Positions 1 through 5,548 are shown, counted from the stretch's first letter. The stretch: 5,548 nt of DNA from Eubacteriales bacterium (GCA_028692205.1 JAQUXV010000199.1:1-5548), one strand, 5' to 3'. The notes: generated by a model from the sequence alone, not told the origin. Made by a program: numbers and translations.

Positions 1-662
1 TATCGGTGCTTGCTCTTTCGGCCACGTTGCTGCACGGGAGCATGGATGTGGCAATGCCCGATAAAAATATCGACGGGACGTTGTTTTTAATCAATCGGCA
101 ACACATGATCAGCGAAAGCTATGTGCCGGATGTGCGAAAAACAGATTTATACGGGATGTCCCAATCCATGCGCAGCGACGCGGCGGATGCGTTGGAGACT
201 TTGTTTGCCGCCGCCGCGGAGGATGGGGCGAAGTTGTCCACCGTCTCCGGTTACCGAAGCTACTCCAAGCAGAAAACCATCCATTCCCGGAAGGTGAAGT
301 CCATCGGGCAGGAAGCCGCCGACCTGATTTCCGCCCCGCCGGGCGGCAGCGAGCACCAGCTTGGGCTGGCGATGGACGTTGCGCAGCGCAGTTCCTCACA
401 GCTCAACACGAACTTTGGGGACACCGTCGCCGGAAAATGGGTAAACGAAAACGCATATCGGTACGGCTTCATCGTGCGTTATCAAAAAGGCACGGAGTCG
501 ATTACCGGTTATCAGTTTGAGCCGTGGCATATCCGTTACCTCGGCCCGATTTATGCAAAAGAGGTCTACGAATCCGGGCTGCCGTTGGAACTATATGTTT
601 CCTCGCATCGGTTATCGCTTTATGAGTACTTGATAAAACAGACGAATGAGGTGCACCCATGA
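1..662 (+). CDS. VanY-like D-alanyl-D-alanine carboxypeptidase (peptidase M15B), 5' end cut off
   Basis: Predicted zinc D,D-carboxypeptidase that removes the terminal D-Ala from peptidoglycan stem peptides outside the membrane. The frame is open to the window edge (codons in phase from base 3). A GTG at 6 would give 218 residues, but the opening stretch LALSATLLHGSMDVA looks like the tail of a signal peptide or membrane anchor, so the true start is probably upstream. Numbering from that GTG, the family motifs appear in order: FLINRQHMISESYVP (27-41), SGYRSYSKQ (81-89), SEHQLGLAMD (115-124) and FEPWHIRYLG (171-180). Zinc ligands H117, D124 and H175 and catalytic E172 are all present, so it should be active. 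The TGA stop overlaps the ATG of the next gene by 4 bp, implying translational coupling in one operon. The family call is firm; the exact substrate (D-Ala-D-Ala pentapeptide or another D,D bond) cannot be read from sequence. Confidence 0.9.
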   Translation, partial: SVLALSATLLHGSMDVAMPDKNIDGTLFLINRQHMISESYVPDVRKTDLYGMSQSMRSDAADALETLFAAAAEDGAKLSTVSGYRSYSKQKTIHSRKVKSIGQEAADLISAPPGGSEHQLGLAMDVAQRSSSQLNTNFGDTVAGKWVNENAYRYGFIVRYQKGTESITGYQFEPWHIRYLGPIYAKEVYESGLPLELYVSSHRLSLYEYLIKQTNEVHP

Positions 663-1657
663 AGAAACTGGCCGCTCTACTCCTTTCGCTGCTCCTGCTG
701 ACCTGCGCGCTCACCTCCGTCGCCGAAACCGTCTCGGATTCCGCCTCATCGTCCGATACCGCTGAGCAAATTGCGGCGCAGCCTGCGACCGATGCAGCTT
801 CGTCCTCCGACGACACCGGGGAAGATGAACCGGACGGCGCTCCGGAGTGGGCCTTCAACGTATCGCTGACGGAGCTGGAAAGCAACCATTCCCTGCTTGT
901 GAACCGCAATCATCTTTTGGCATCGGACTATGTGCCGGATGATATGGTTCGCGCAACGGTCAAATGCGCTTCTTCCAGCAAAATTGAAGTGTGTGAAGAC
1001 GTGAACGAAGCGCTGGAGAAAATGTTCTCGGCGGCCGCCGAAGTGACCGAATACACCTATCTTGTGCAGGACAAGAAGGGCAACTGGGTTGAAAAGGAGT
1101 TCAGCGACGAGCAGGGTCTGCGCCTGATTCTGAAGAGCGGCTATCGCAGCTACGGCACCCAGAAAACTACGTACAACAATTATCTTGCCCGTAATAACGG
1201 CGTGGATGACGGTATCAGCAGCCCCCCGGGCGCCAGCGAACACCAGAGCGGCATGGCCTGCGATATTCTGAGCGTGGATTATAACAGCAATAATCGCTAT
1301 ATGAACGATTCGTTTTACCAGACGCCGGAAGCGCAGTGGATGGCCGACAATTGCTACAGCTACGGCTTTATCCTCCGGTATCCCGAGGACAAGGAAGATA
1401 TCACCAAAGTGCCCTACGAACCCTGGCATCTTCGGTATGTGGGGCGAGAAATCGCCGGTTTTATCAAAGTGAATAACATTACGTTGGAAGAGTTTACCGA
1501 GATCTGGCAGCCGAAGCTGGAAGAGTTTATCGCGGCGGGCGGCGACGTAGAGCAGCAACTGCTGATGGAGAGCCTTCGCAAAGCTAACGGGCTGGAATCT
1601 ACCGTATTGAACGAATACGGCGAGGACGGCGACGCCGAGATTTCCCTATCGTTCTGA
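659..1657 (+). CDS. Secreted VanY-like D-alanyl-D-alanine carboxypeptidase (peptidase M15B)
   Basis: Predicted exported zinc D,D-carboxypeptidase of 332 residues acting on peptidoglycan stem peptides. Residues 1-22 form a signal peptide (MKK, a Leu-rich core, likely cleavage after SVA). Residues 26-62 are a low-complexity acidic Ser/Asp/Glu/Ala linker, then comes the M15 domain: LLVNRNHLLASDYVP (79-93), SGYRSYGTQ (160-168), SEHQSGMACD (193-202) and YEPWHLRYVG (253-262). Zinc ligands H195, D202 and H257 and catalytic E254 are intact. Relative to the upstream paralog it has an insertion of about 25 residues (roughly 129-156) just before the SGYRSY motif. The C-terminal tail after 290 is acidic and not recognised. 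The start is supported by GAGGTG at 648-653, 5 bases before ATG, and by the ATGA overlap with the upstream gene. The pair looks like a tandem duplication that has diverged. Confidence 0.92.
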   Translation: MKKLAALLLSLLLLTCALTSVAETVSDSASSSDTAEQIAAQPATDAASSSDDTGEDEPDGAPEWAFNVSLTELESNHSLLVNRNHLLASDYVPDDMVRATVKCASSSKIEVCEDVNEALEKMFSAAAEVTEYTYLVQDKKGNWVEKEFSDEQGLRLILKSGYRSYGTQKTTYNNYLARNNGVDDGISSPPGASEHQSGMACDILSVDYNSNNRYMNDSFYQTPEAQWMADNCYSYGFILRYPEDKEDITKVPYEPWHLRYVGREIAGFIKVNNITLEEFTEIWQPKLEEFIAAGGDVEQQLLMESLRKANGLESTVLNEYGEDGDAEISLSF

Positions 1658-1759
1658 TTCGCGCGCAGGTATATCGGTTTGGGCTATTTTTCTGGTTCCG
1701 GATGCGAAGGCGCATAACCGATGGGACGCTTTTGGAAAACGCGTTTCCCGGTGATCGGC

Positions 1760-1785
1760 GGCGCCGAAGCGCCCGGAACTTTTTT
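1760..1785 (+). terminator. Possible terminator of the M15 gene pair
   Basis: A short GC hairpin (GGCGC, loop CGAA, GCGCC; 1760-1773) is followed 6 bases later by TTTTTT at 1780-1785. It lies about 100 bases after the second carboxypeptidase stop and before the parA promoter, where a terminator is expected. The stem is only 5 bp and the gap before the T run is longer than usual, so efficiency is doubtful. A second hairpin sharing bases 1769-1773 (GCGCCCGGAA 1769-1778 with TTCCGGGTGC 1794-1803, one G-T pair) could compete with it. Confidence 0.4.
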
Positions 1786-1823
1786 CCGTCCTCTTCCGGG
1801 TGCCGGTTAATTGAGTCGTTCTC

Positions 1824-1852
1824 TTTACATTTCACGTAAAAAACGGTAGAAT
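1824..1852 (+). promoter_or_regulatory. Vegetative-type promoter for parA-parB
   Basis: TTTACA at 1824-1829 (5 of 6 to the -35 consensus) and TAGAAT at 1847-1852 (5 of 6 to the -10 consensus) are separated by exactly 17 bases. Transcription would start near 1859, leaving a leader of about 38 bases before the parA ATG. The surrounding bases are AT-rich compared with the genes. An inverted repeat TTTAC/GTAAA (1824-1828 and 1836-1840) overlaps the -35 box and could be an operator. Confidence 0.65.
1828..1843. promoter_or_regulatory. Candidate degenerate parS (ParB-binding) site
   Basis: The 16 bases CATTTCACGTAAAAAA match the known Firmicutes parS consensus TGTTTCACGTGAAACA at 12 of 16 positions, with the TTTCACGT core intact. 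The right half-site is the weaker one. It lies in the spacer between the -35 and -10 boxes of the parA promoter, where a bound ParB would block RNA polymerase. A rough binomial estimate gives about 0.2 such matches by chance in a random window this size, so the location rather than the score makes it notable. True parS sites usually differ at no more than one or two positions. Confidence 0.3.
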
Positions 1853-1896
1853 AATCAAGGCTTAAAGATTGTACATCATAGACGGGATTTGATGAT

Positions 1897-2655
1897 ATGG
1901 GGAAAACAATCGCCGTCACCAACCAAAAAGGCGGCGTTGGGAAGACTACCACAGCGGTCAACCTGACCGCTTGTCTTGCGGAAAGCGGAAAAAAGATCCT
2001 GCTGATTGATCTTGACCCGCAAGGCAACTCCACCAGCGGGCTCGGCCTGCGGGCGGGAGGAAAAACAGTATATGAAGCGCTTACAGGCGATACGCCGTTT
2101 CGATCGGTAATCGTTAAATCCGGCGTTCCCAACCTGATGTTGGCTCCGTCGGACATCCGTTTGGCGGGAGCGGAGCTGGAACTTCGGGATCTGGACGACC
2201 GCGAATACCGGCTGAAAAGCGTGTTGCAGACCGTAGAAGCCGATTTTGATTTTATCTTTATCGATTGTCCGCCTTCTTTGGGGCTTTTAACCCTCAACGC
2301 GCTCGCGGCGGCGCAGCGTGTGTTGATCCCCATTCAGTGCGAGTATTACGCGCTGGAAGGCGTAACAAGCCTGATGAACACCATCAACCGTGTCAAACAC
2401 GGCTTCAACCCCGGGCTTGATATTGAAGGCGTGCTGCTGACTATGCTGGATGGCCGAACGAATCTCAGCCTGCAGGTAGTGGATTCGGTAAAGAAGCATT
2501 TTCGAAACAAAGTGTTTTCCACCGCGATCCCGCGCAACGTTCGGCTTGGCGAAGCGCCGAGCCACGGCTTGCCCATTCACCAGTACGACCCGCGCAGCCT
2601 GGGCGCCGAAGCCTATCGCCAATTGGCAAAAGAATTTTTGGAGCGGAATCAATAG
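1897..2655 (+). CDS. parA: Chromosome-partitioning ATPase ParA (Soj)
   Basis: ParA/Soj, a deviant Walker ATPase of the MinD/ParA superfamily. ATP-bound dimers coat DNA non-specifically and are released by ParB-stimulated hydrolysis; together with ParB this separates sister origins and, in the Bacillus relatives, affects DnaA activity. At 252 residues it has the usual length of chromosomal Soj proteins, without the N-terminal helix-turn-helix of plasmid ParA type Ia. Visible motifs: deviant Walker A KGGVGKTTT (11-19, signature K11 and K16), LLIDLDPQGNSTSG (35-48, with D38 and D40), Walker B FIFIDCPPSLG (119-129, D123) and the C-terminal IPRNVRLGEAPSHG (211-224). The ATG start puts the Walker A motif at the normal distance from the N-terminus. 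The ribosome binding site is weak (CGGGA at 1883-1887). It heads a probable operon with parB, 40 bases downstream. Confidence 0.97.
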   Translation: MGKTIAVTNQKGGVGKTTTAVNLTACLAESGKKILLIDLDPQGNSTSGLGLRAGGKTVYEALTGDTPFRSVIVKSGVPNLMLAPSDIRLAGAELELRDLDDREYRLKSVLQTVEADFDFIFIDCPPSLGLLTLNALAAAQRVLIPIQCEYYALEGVTSLMNTINRVKHGFNPGLDIEGVLLTMLDGRTNLSLQVVDSVKKHFRNKVFSTAIPRNVRLGEAPSHGLPIHQYDPRSLGAEAYRQLAKEFLERNQ

Positions 2656-2680
2656 CGCCTCCGTTCCGTTATGTTAACGA

Positions 2681-2688
2681 GGGGGAGG
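2681..2688 (+). promoter_or_regulatory. Strong ribosome binding site of parB
   Basis: GGGGGAGG, containing a perfect GGAGG at 2684-2688, lies 7 bases before the parB ATG. It is much stronger than the site before parA, which fits the higher amount of ParB than ParA typical of such operons. Confidence 0.8.
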
Positions 2689-2695
2689 ATCGCAG

Positions 2696-3547
2696 ATGAA
2701 GAAGACCGGCCTCGGCCGTGGGTTGGACGCCCTTCTTCCGTTAAGCGACGATTTTCCGGAAACCAGCGTCCGCGAAATCGCCATTTCAGACCTTGATCCC
2801 AATCAGTCCCAGCCGCGTAAGTCTTTTGATAAAGATGCGCTGGAGCAGCTGGCAGACAGCATCCGTCAGGCGGGAGTGTTGCAGCCTATTCTTGCGGTGG
2901 AAAACGGAACCCGTTACCGCATTATTGCAGGCGAACGCCGCTACCGGGCCGCCAGGCTGGCAGGGTTGACCAGCGTCCCCTGTATTATCCGAAGCCTCAC
3001 CGAAGAGCAGCAAATGGAAGCCGCGCTGATTGAAAATCTTCAGCGCGAGGACCTTAACCCCGTTGAGGAAGCGCAGGCAATTCGGGGGTTGATGCAGCAG
3101 TGCGGATACACGCAGGAAGAAGCCGCTAAAAGGCTGGGAAAAAGCCGCCCCGCCGTCGCCAACGCGCTTCGCCTGCTGGGCCTTCCGCAAAGTATTCTGA
3201 ACATGGTGGTAGAAGGCAAGCTGTCCGCCGGCCACGCGAGGGTTTTGGCGGGCATCGCATCAGAAAGCCACCAGCTGGAATTGGCGCATCAATCCATCCT
3301 GCACGATTACAGCGTACGTAAGCTGGAAGAGATTGCGCAAAAGGCTAAGACGCGCGAACACACCTCCCCCGCCGGGAAAAAGGCTTTGAGCGCAGAGCTG
3401 ACTTCTTTTGAAGGAACTGTCCGCGAAGCCCTCGGCGTTCAGACAACATTAAGCGGCAATGAGCGTAAGGGCAAAATAACCCTCAGCTATAACAGCACTC
3501 AGGAACTGGAACATCTGTACGATATCTTCGGTCGCTTGGCAAATTGA
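2696..3547 (+). CDS. parB: Chromosome-partitioning protein ParB (Spo0J), parS-binding CTPase
   Basis: ParB/Spo0J binds parS near the replication origin, spreads as a CTP-dependent sliding clamp, loads condensin (SMC) and stimulates the ParA ATPase. The 283-residue length is typical. Residues 1-14 carry the conserved KKTGLGRGLDALL tail, whose basic residues stimulate ParA. The CTP-binding ParB/Sulfiredoxin-like domain runs from about 25 to 128, with QPRKSFD (39-45), the GERRYRAARLAG motif (79-90) and ENLQREDLNPVEEA (113-126). The parS-reading helix-turn-helix domain includes YTQEEAAKRLGKSRPAVANALRLL in two parts, about 138-161, followed by LSAGHARVLAG (176-186). Residues 236-283 form the C-terminal dimerisation domain. 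All signature parts are intact, so it should be functional. It follows parA by 40 bases and precedes an M15-like membrane protein by 47 bases on the same strand. Confidence 0.97.
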   Translation: MKKTGLGRGLDALLPLSDDFPETSVREIAISDLDPNQSQPRKSFDKDALEQLADSIRQAGVLQPILAVENGTRYRIIAGERRYRAARLAGLTSVPCIIRSLTEEQQMEAALIENLQREDLNPVEEAQAIRGLMQQCGYTQEEAAKRLGKSRPAVANALRLLGLPQSILNMVVEGKLSAGHARVLAGIASESHQLELAHQSILHDYSVRKLEEIAQKAKTREHTSPAGKKALSAELTSFEGTVREALGVQTTLSGNERKGKITLSYNSTQELEHLYDIFGRLAN

Positions 3548-3579
3548 CCTATCATATCACGAAACACAAGCAAGGATTG

Positions 3580-3587
3580 GGTGGTGA
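3580..3587 (+). promoter_or_regulatory. Ribosome binding site of the inactive M15 paralog
   Basis: GGTGGTGA differs at one position from the anti-Shine-Dalgarno complement GGAGGTGA and lies 7 bases before the ATG at 3595. It fixes that ATG as the start and places the basic cytoplasmic tail and membrane helix inside the protein. Confidence 0.7.
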
Positions 3588-3594
3588 CTAACGA

Positions 3595-4782
3595 ATGAGT
3601 TCCAACAACAATGACCCTCAAAAGAAGCGCGACCCCTATAAGCTGCTGCTTCGCGTGGGCGGCATCCTTGTGATCGTCGTCGCGGTCAGCCTGGCGGTGT
3701 TTCTGCTTTGCAACGCCTCCGTGCTTAACGATTACAAGGCTCAGCGGGCAGCGGTCGATCAATTGAACGCGGACGGTGAACAGGCGTTTGATGCCAAAAT
3801 GAACGCTTTGCGCGCCAGCACCAGCGTAACGGTGGACCCCGATACCGGGGAGCTGACCGCTACGGAACCAGCCTATTGGGAAGCCACTTTGGATGGTGTG
3901 GTTTGGCGGCTTGAGGACGAGAGCAGCACTCCGCTTGAAAACGTCTCCAATGTAACGCTTGACCGCGCAGATCTGCTTACCGGCGGGCTGTTGCTGGTGA
4001 ATCCGTGGCACATGCTGCCCTCCGATTTCAGTGAGGACGGCTTGGTGAGTATTGGTAATTCCAGCGGGTGGAAGATCGCCGTAGCCGACAGTAACGTACG
4101 GGTATTCCCCAATGCGTTTCAGGCGCTTGAGGATATGGTGACCGCCGCCGCGGAAGACGGCCTTAGCGACTACCTTGTTCGCGAAGCCTACCGCTCCAAC
4201 GATACGCAGACCGAGCTGTTCAACAAACAGATGGAGAACCTGAGCAAAAAGTATTCAGGCGATATCCTGATCGAACAGACGAAGAAAACCGTTAACTACC
4301 CCGGCACAAGCGAGTATCAGTCCGGAATGTCTTTCCGGCTGGATGTCTATAGTAAAACAGATCCTGAAGTGGGGAAACAGAAGTTTCAGGATTCCGCCCA
4401 GGGAAAATGGTTTACCGACAATGGCTGGAAATACGGTGTTATCTTCCGCTTTCCCACCGAAGGGTTCCCCAATTCGAGCTGGGAAGACAAGTCTTATAAA
4501 ACCGGCGTAAGCATTCAGCTGAACCTTTATCGTTATGTGGGTAAAGCGCATTCGGCCGCCATGCGGATTATGGATTACTGCATGGAAGAATACGTCGAGT
4601 TCCTGATCGCCCATCCCCATCTTTGCATTTATGAGGACGGCGCGTTGAAGTATGAGGTGTATCGGGTTGCCGCCGAGGATGCGTCCACCTATACTGTGCC
4701 GGTTCCAAACCCGGCGAGCAGTTACATCGCAAGTCTCGACAATATGGGCGGCGTTGTGCTGGCGTATGCCTACAACGAGTAG
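3595..4782 (+). CDS. Membrane-anchored VanY/M15-like protein lacking all catalytic residues (predicted pseudoenzyme)
   Basis: A 395-residue paralog of the two upstream carboxypeptidases, predicted not to be an enzyme. Residues 1-16 are polar and basic (KKRDPYK). Residues 17-39 are one hydrophobic helix, so the bulk of the protein should lie outside the membrane. A spacer (about 41-125) leads to the M15-like domain: LLLVNPWHMLPSDF (132-145), EAYRSNDTQ (197-205), SEYQSGMSFR (239-248) and IQLNLYRYVG (307-316). Aligned with the active paralogs, zinc ligands H, D and H become Y241, R248 and L311, and the catalytic Glu becomes Q308, while neighbouring structural residues (SExQSGM, RYVG, the KWFTDNGWKYGVIFRFP block) remain. 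The frame is intact and the C-terminal extension (about 340-395, rich in Tyr and Pro) looks structured, so this is not decay. It probably binds a stem peptide or a protein partner. It follows parB by 47 bases and ends before a strong terminator, so co-transcription with parAB is likely. Confidence 0.85.
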   Translation: MSSNNNDPQKKRDPYKLLLRVGGILVIVVAVSLAVFLLCNASVLNDYKAQRAAVDQLNADGEQAFDAKMNALRASTSVTVDPDTGELTATEPAYWEATLDGVVWRLEDESSTPLENVSNVTLDRADLLTGGLLLVNPWHMLPSDFSEDGLVSIGNSSGWKIAVADSNVRVFPNAFQALEDMVTAAAEDGLSDYLVREAYRSNDTQTELFNKQMENLSKKYSGDILIEQTKKTVNYPGTSEYQSGMSFRLDVYSKTDPEVGKQKFQDSAQGKWFTDNGWKYGVIFRFPTEGFPNSSWEDKSYKTGVSIQLNLYRYVGKAHSAAMRIMDYCMEEYVEFLIAHPHLCIYEDGALKYEVYRVAAEDASTYTVPVPNPASSYIASLDNMGGVVLAYAYNE

Positions 4783-4811
4783 TCGATTCCAATGCCATAA
4801 AATTTCCGGGA

Positions 4812-4843
4812 AACCGCCTTCGGATTAAAGTCCGAGGGCGGTT
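4812..4843 (+). terminator. Rho-independent terminator of the parA-parB-M15 operon
   Basis: A 13-bp stem (AACCGCCTTCGGA at 4812-4824 with TCCGAGGGCGGTT at 4831-4843, one G-T pair) closes a 6-base loop TTAAAG. It is followed by the T-rich CTTTGTGTTG. It lies 30 bases after the stop codon of the inactive M15 paralog. No such hairpin occurs in the parA-parB or parB-M15 gaps, which supports a single transcript. Confidence 0.8.
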
Positions 4844-4887
4844 CTTTGTGTTGCGTATCGTTACAGTGTCTTTTATGTTCTGTATCG

Positions 4888-4988
4888 CCGGCAGCAGGAG
4901 GTTTGCTGTTCCCGCCGGAGTTTGCTTCTCCCATCTGTTTTTAGGGATGCTCCGTCATCCCCTACATCCTCAATATCCCCCATATTGA
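4888..4988. repeat. Cluster of three small inverted repeats in a non-coding stretch
   Basis: Three imperfect or short inverted repeats occur within 100 bases. CAGCA/TGCTG (4892-4896 and 4904-4908) is flanked by CCGG at 4888-4891 and 4915-4918. GGGATG/CATCCC lies at 4944-4949 and 4956-4961. TCAATAT/ATATTGA lies at 4970-4976 and 4982-4988 around CCCCC. None is followed by a T run on either strand, so they are not ordinary terminators. The stretch 4850-5015 holds no gene that I can recognise. Confidence 0.35.
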
Positions 4989-5015
4989 TTAATCTTTAAT
5001 TATTATTCATGCCAA

Positions 5016-5385
5016 CTAGCAGATTGTTATCGTTTGCAATTCCCCTATCATTTTTTCAACCAACTCGTAATACGGCGTACATCATTTTCATGTTGTTTAT
5101 CATGCTACTATGTGTTGCTTGCCCATCATGGTTGATGTACGCATATCCATAGAGCCCAACTACCGGCTTTGATAAACTGCAAACATTGTCGGTGACTTTC
5201 TGATCGTCCGATGAACCCTATTCAGCTTATCTTCAAGTGTATTGGCAACAATGAAAACCCAACATTTTTCGCATCCCGTTTTGAAAACGGAAAAACAGCT
5301 CCATCCAATGTTTATCTACAAGGAAGTCCCTAAACTGCCGCTGCGCTTCATATAGTTTCAGATTACTATCCGCAGTTTTTAACAC
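5016..5385 (-). pseudogene. Possible decayed gene of unknown family, reading across several frames
   Basis: Minus-strand translation gives protein-like segments in successive frames. The first (5385-5233) includes LKLYEAQRQFRDFLVDK. The next (5315-5160) includes CWVFIVANTLEDKLNRV. The third (5217-5056) includes KPVVGLYGYAYINHDG and HSSMINNMKMMYAV. The last is entered near 5072 and reads YYELVEKMIGELQTITIC to a TAG at 5016-5018. The segments follow one another in the right order, which suggests one gene broken by about three frameshifts. The first segment runs straight out of the rplL terminator with no start signal, so the 5' end is also missing. I do not recognise the family. The region is more AT-rich than the genes around it, fitting a foreign or relaxed remnant. 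Chance open frames in AT-rich DNA remain possible. Confidence 0.4.
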
Positions 5386-5386
5386 A

Positions 5387-5420
5387 AAAACCCCACAAGC
5401 TGTTGAGCCTGTGGGGTTTT
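5387..5420 (-). terminator. Rho-independent terminator of the rplL operon
   Basis: Read on the minus strand, AAAACCCCACAGGC (5420-5407) pairs with GCTTGTGGGGTTTT (5400-5387) around a 6-base loop TCAACA, with one A-C mismatch near the loop. The T run continues to 5386, giving TTTTT. It starts 16 bases after the rplL stop codon. The A-tract on the other side means it could also stop plus-strand transcripts arriving from the par operon. Confidence 0.85.
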
Positions 5421-5436
5421 ATATCCGAAATTGAAA

Positions 5437-5548
5437 TTACTTGATCTCGATGGTCGCGCCGACTTCGGCGAACTTCTCTTTGATCTTCTCGGCCTCTTCC
5501 TTGGAAGCGCCTTCCTTGAGGGTCTTGGGAGCGGCTTCAACCAATTCC
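5437..5548 (-). CDS. rplL: Large-subunit ribosomal protein L7/L12, C-terminal part only
   Basis: The last 36 codons and the TAA stop (5437-5439) of the L7/L12 stalk protein; the rest lies beyond the right edge. The translation contains [20 protein letters not shown] and ends in GATIEIK. This matches the conserved C-terminal domain of L7/L12, which contacts translation factors such as EF-Tu and EF-G at the ribosomal stalk. The Lys-rich helix ([17 protein letters not shown]) and the short final strand are as expected, so this end of the protein is intact. The gene is convergent with the par operon. In most bacteria it follows rplJ, so rplJ is expected beyond the window edge. Confidence 0.93.
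   Translation of the reverse strand, partial: ELVEAAPKTLKEGASKEEAEKIKEKFAEVGATIEIK

Noticed and set aside
659..730. Possible lipoprotein signal (LLTC) in the second carboxypeptidase
   Set aside because: Thr before Cys does not fit the usual lipobox, which needs Gly, Ala or Ser there. Cleavage after SVA by signal peptidase I is more likely.
746..1558. Long minus-strand open frame of 270 codons
   Set aside because: It lies wholly opposite the second carboxypeptidase, has biased Val/Ala/His/Ile composition and no recognisable motif, so it is a shadow of a GC-rich gene.
1892..1899. Upstream ATG at 1892 as the parA start
   Set aside because: It is out of frame with the Walker A motif; only the ATG at 1897 gives ParA.
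1599..2333. Minus-strand open frame of 244 codons covering the parA promoter
   Set aside because: It is Ser/Arg-rich with no motif and overlaps parA, whose Walker motifs are beyond doubt.
3595..4782. Inactive M15 paralog as a true pseudogene
   Set aside because: The frame is full length with a good ribosome binding site, an intact membrane helix and preserved structural motifs; only the catalytic positions are changed.
4944..4961. GGGATG/CATCCC hairpin as a terminator
   Set aside because: The stem is only 6 bp and no T run follows it on either strand.
1..5548. CRISPR arrays, tRNA or rRNA genes, insertion sequences with terminal repeats
   Set aside because: No spaced direct repeats, no tRNA-like cloverleaf and no transposase or paired terminal repeats were seen.

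Overview
The window looks like a moderately GC-rich Gram-positive chromosome, most likely a member of the Clostridia. The evidence is the Soj/Spo0J-type ParA and ParB, three VanY-like M15 proteins, strong GGAGG-type ribosome binding sites and a typical Firmicutes L7/L12 C-terminus. The lineage call is inference from protein style, not from a search.

Layout. Positions 1-1657 hold two translationally coupled plus-strand genes (4-bp ATGA overlap) for VanY-like D-Ala-D-Ala carboxypeptidases with intact zinc and catalytic residues; the first is cut by the left edge. Positions 1658-1896 are intergenic. They hold a GC-rich hairpin with a T run, then a near-consensus vegetative promoter (TTTACA, 17 bp, TAGAAT) whose spacer carries a degenerate parS-like sequence. 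Positions 1897-3547 are parA and parB. After 47 bp comes a third VanY-like protein (3595-4782), membrane-anchored, in which all three zinc ligands and the catalytic Glu have been replaced. A hairpin terminator at 4812-4843 closes this putative parA-parB-M15 operon.

Positions 4850-5380 carry no intact gene. The left part has three small inverted repeats. The right part (5016-5385) reads on the minus strand as protein-like segments in successive frames, which suggests a decayed gene of unknown family. The right edge holds the last 36 codons of rplL on the minus strand, with its terminator, convergent with the par operon.

How the genes may work together: ParA and ParB position the chromosome origin, while the two active M15 proteins would trim D-Ala from peptidoglycan stem peptides outside the membrane. 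The catalytically dead, anchored paralog placed in the par transcription unit is the most unusual part. It may bind wall peptides or a protein partner without cutting. Any link between wall state and segregation is only an inference from gene order.
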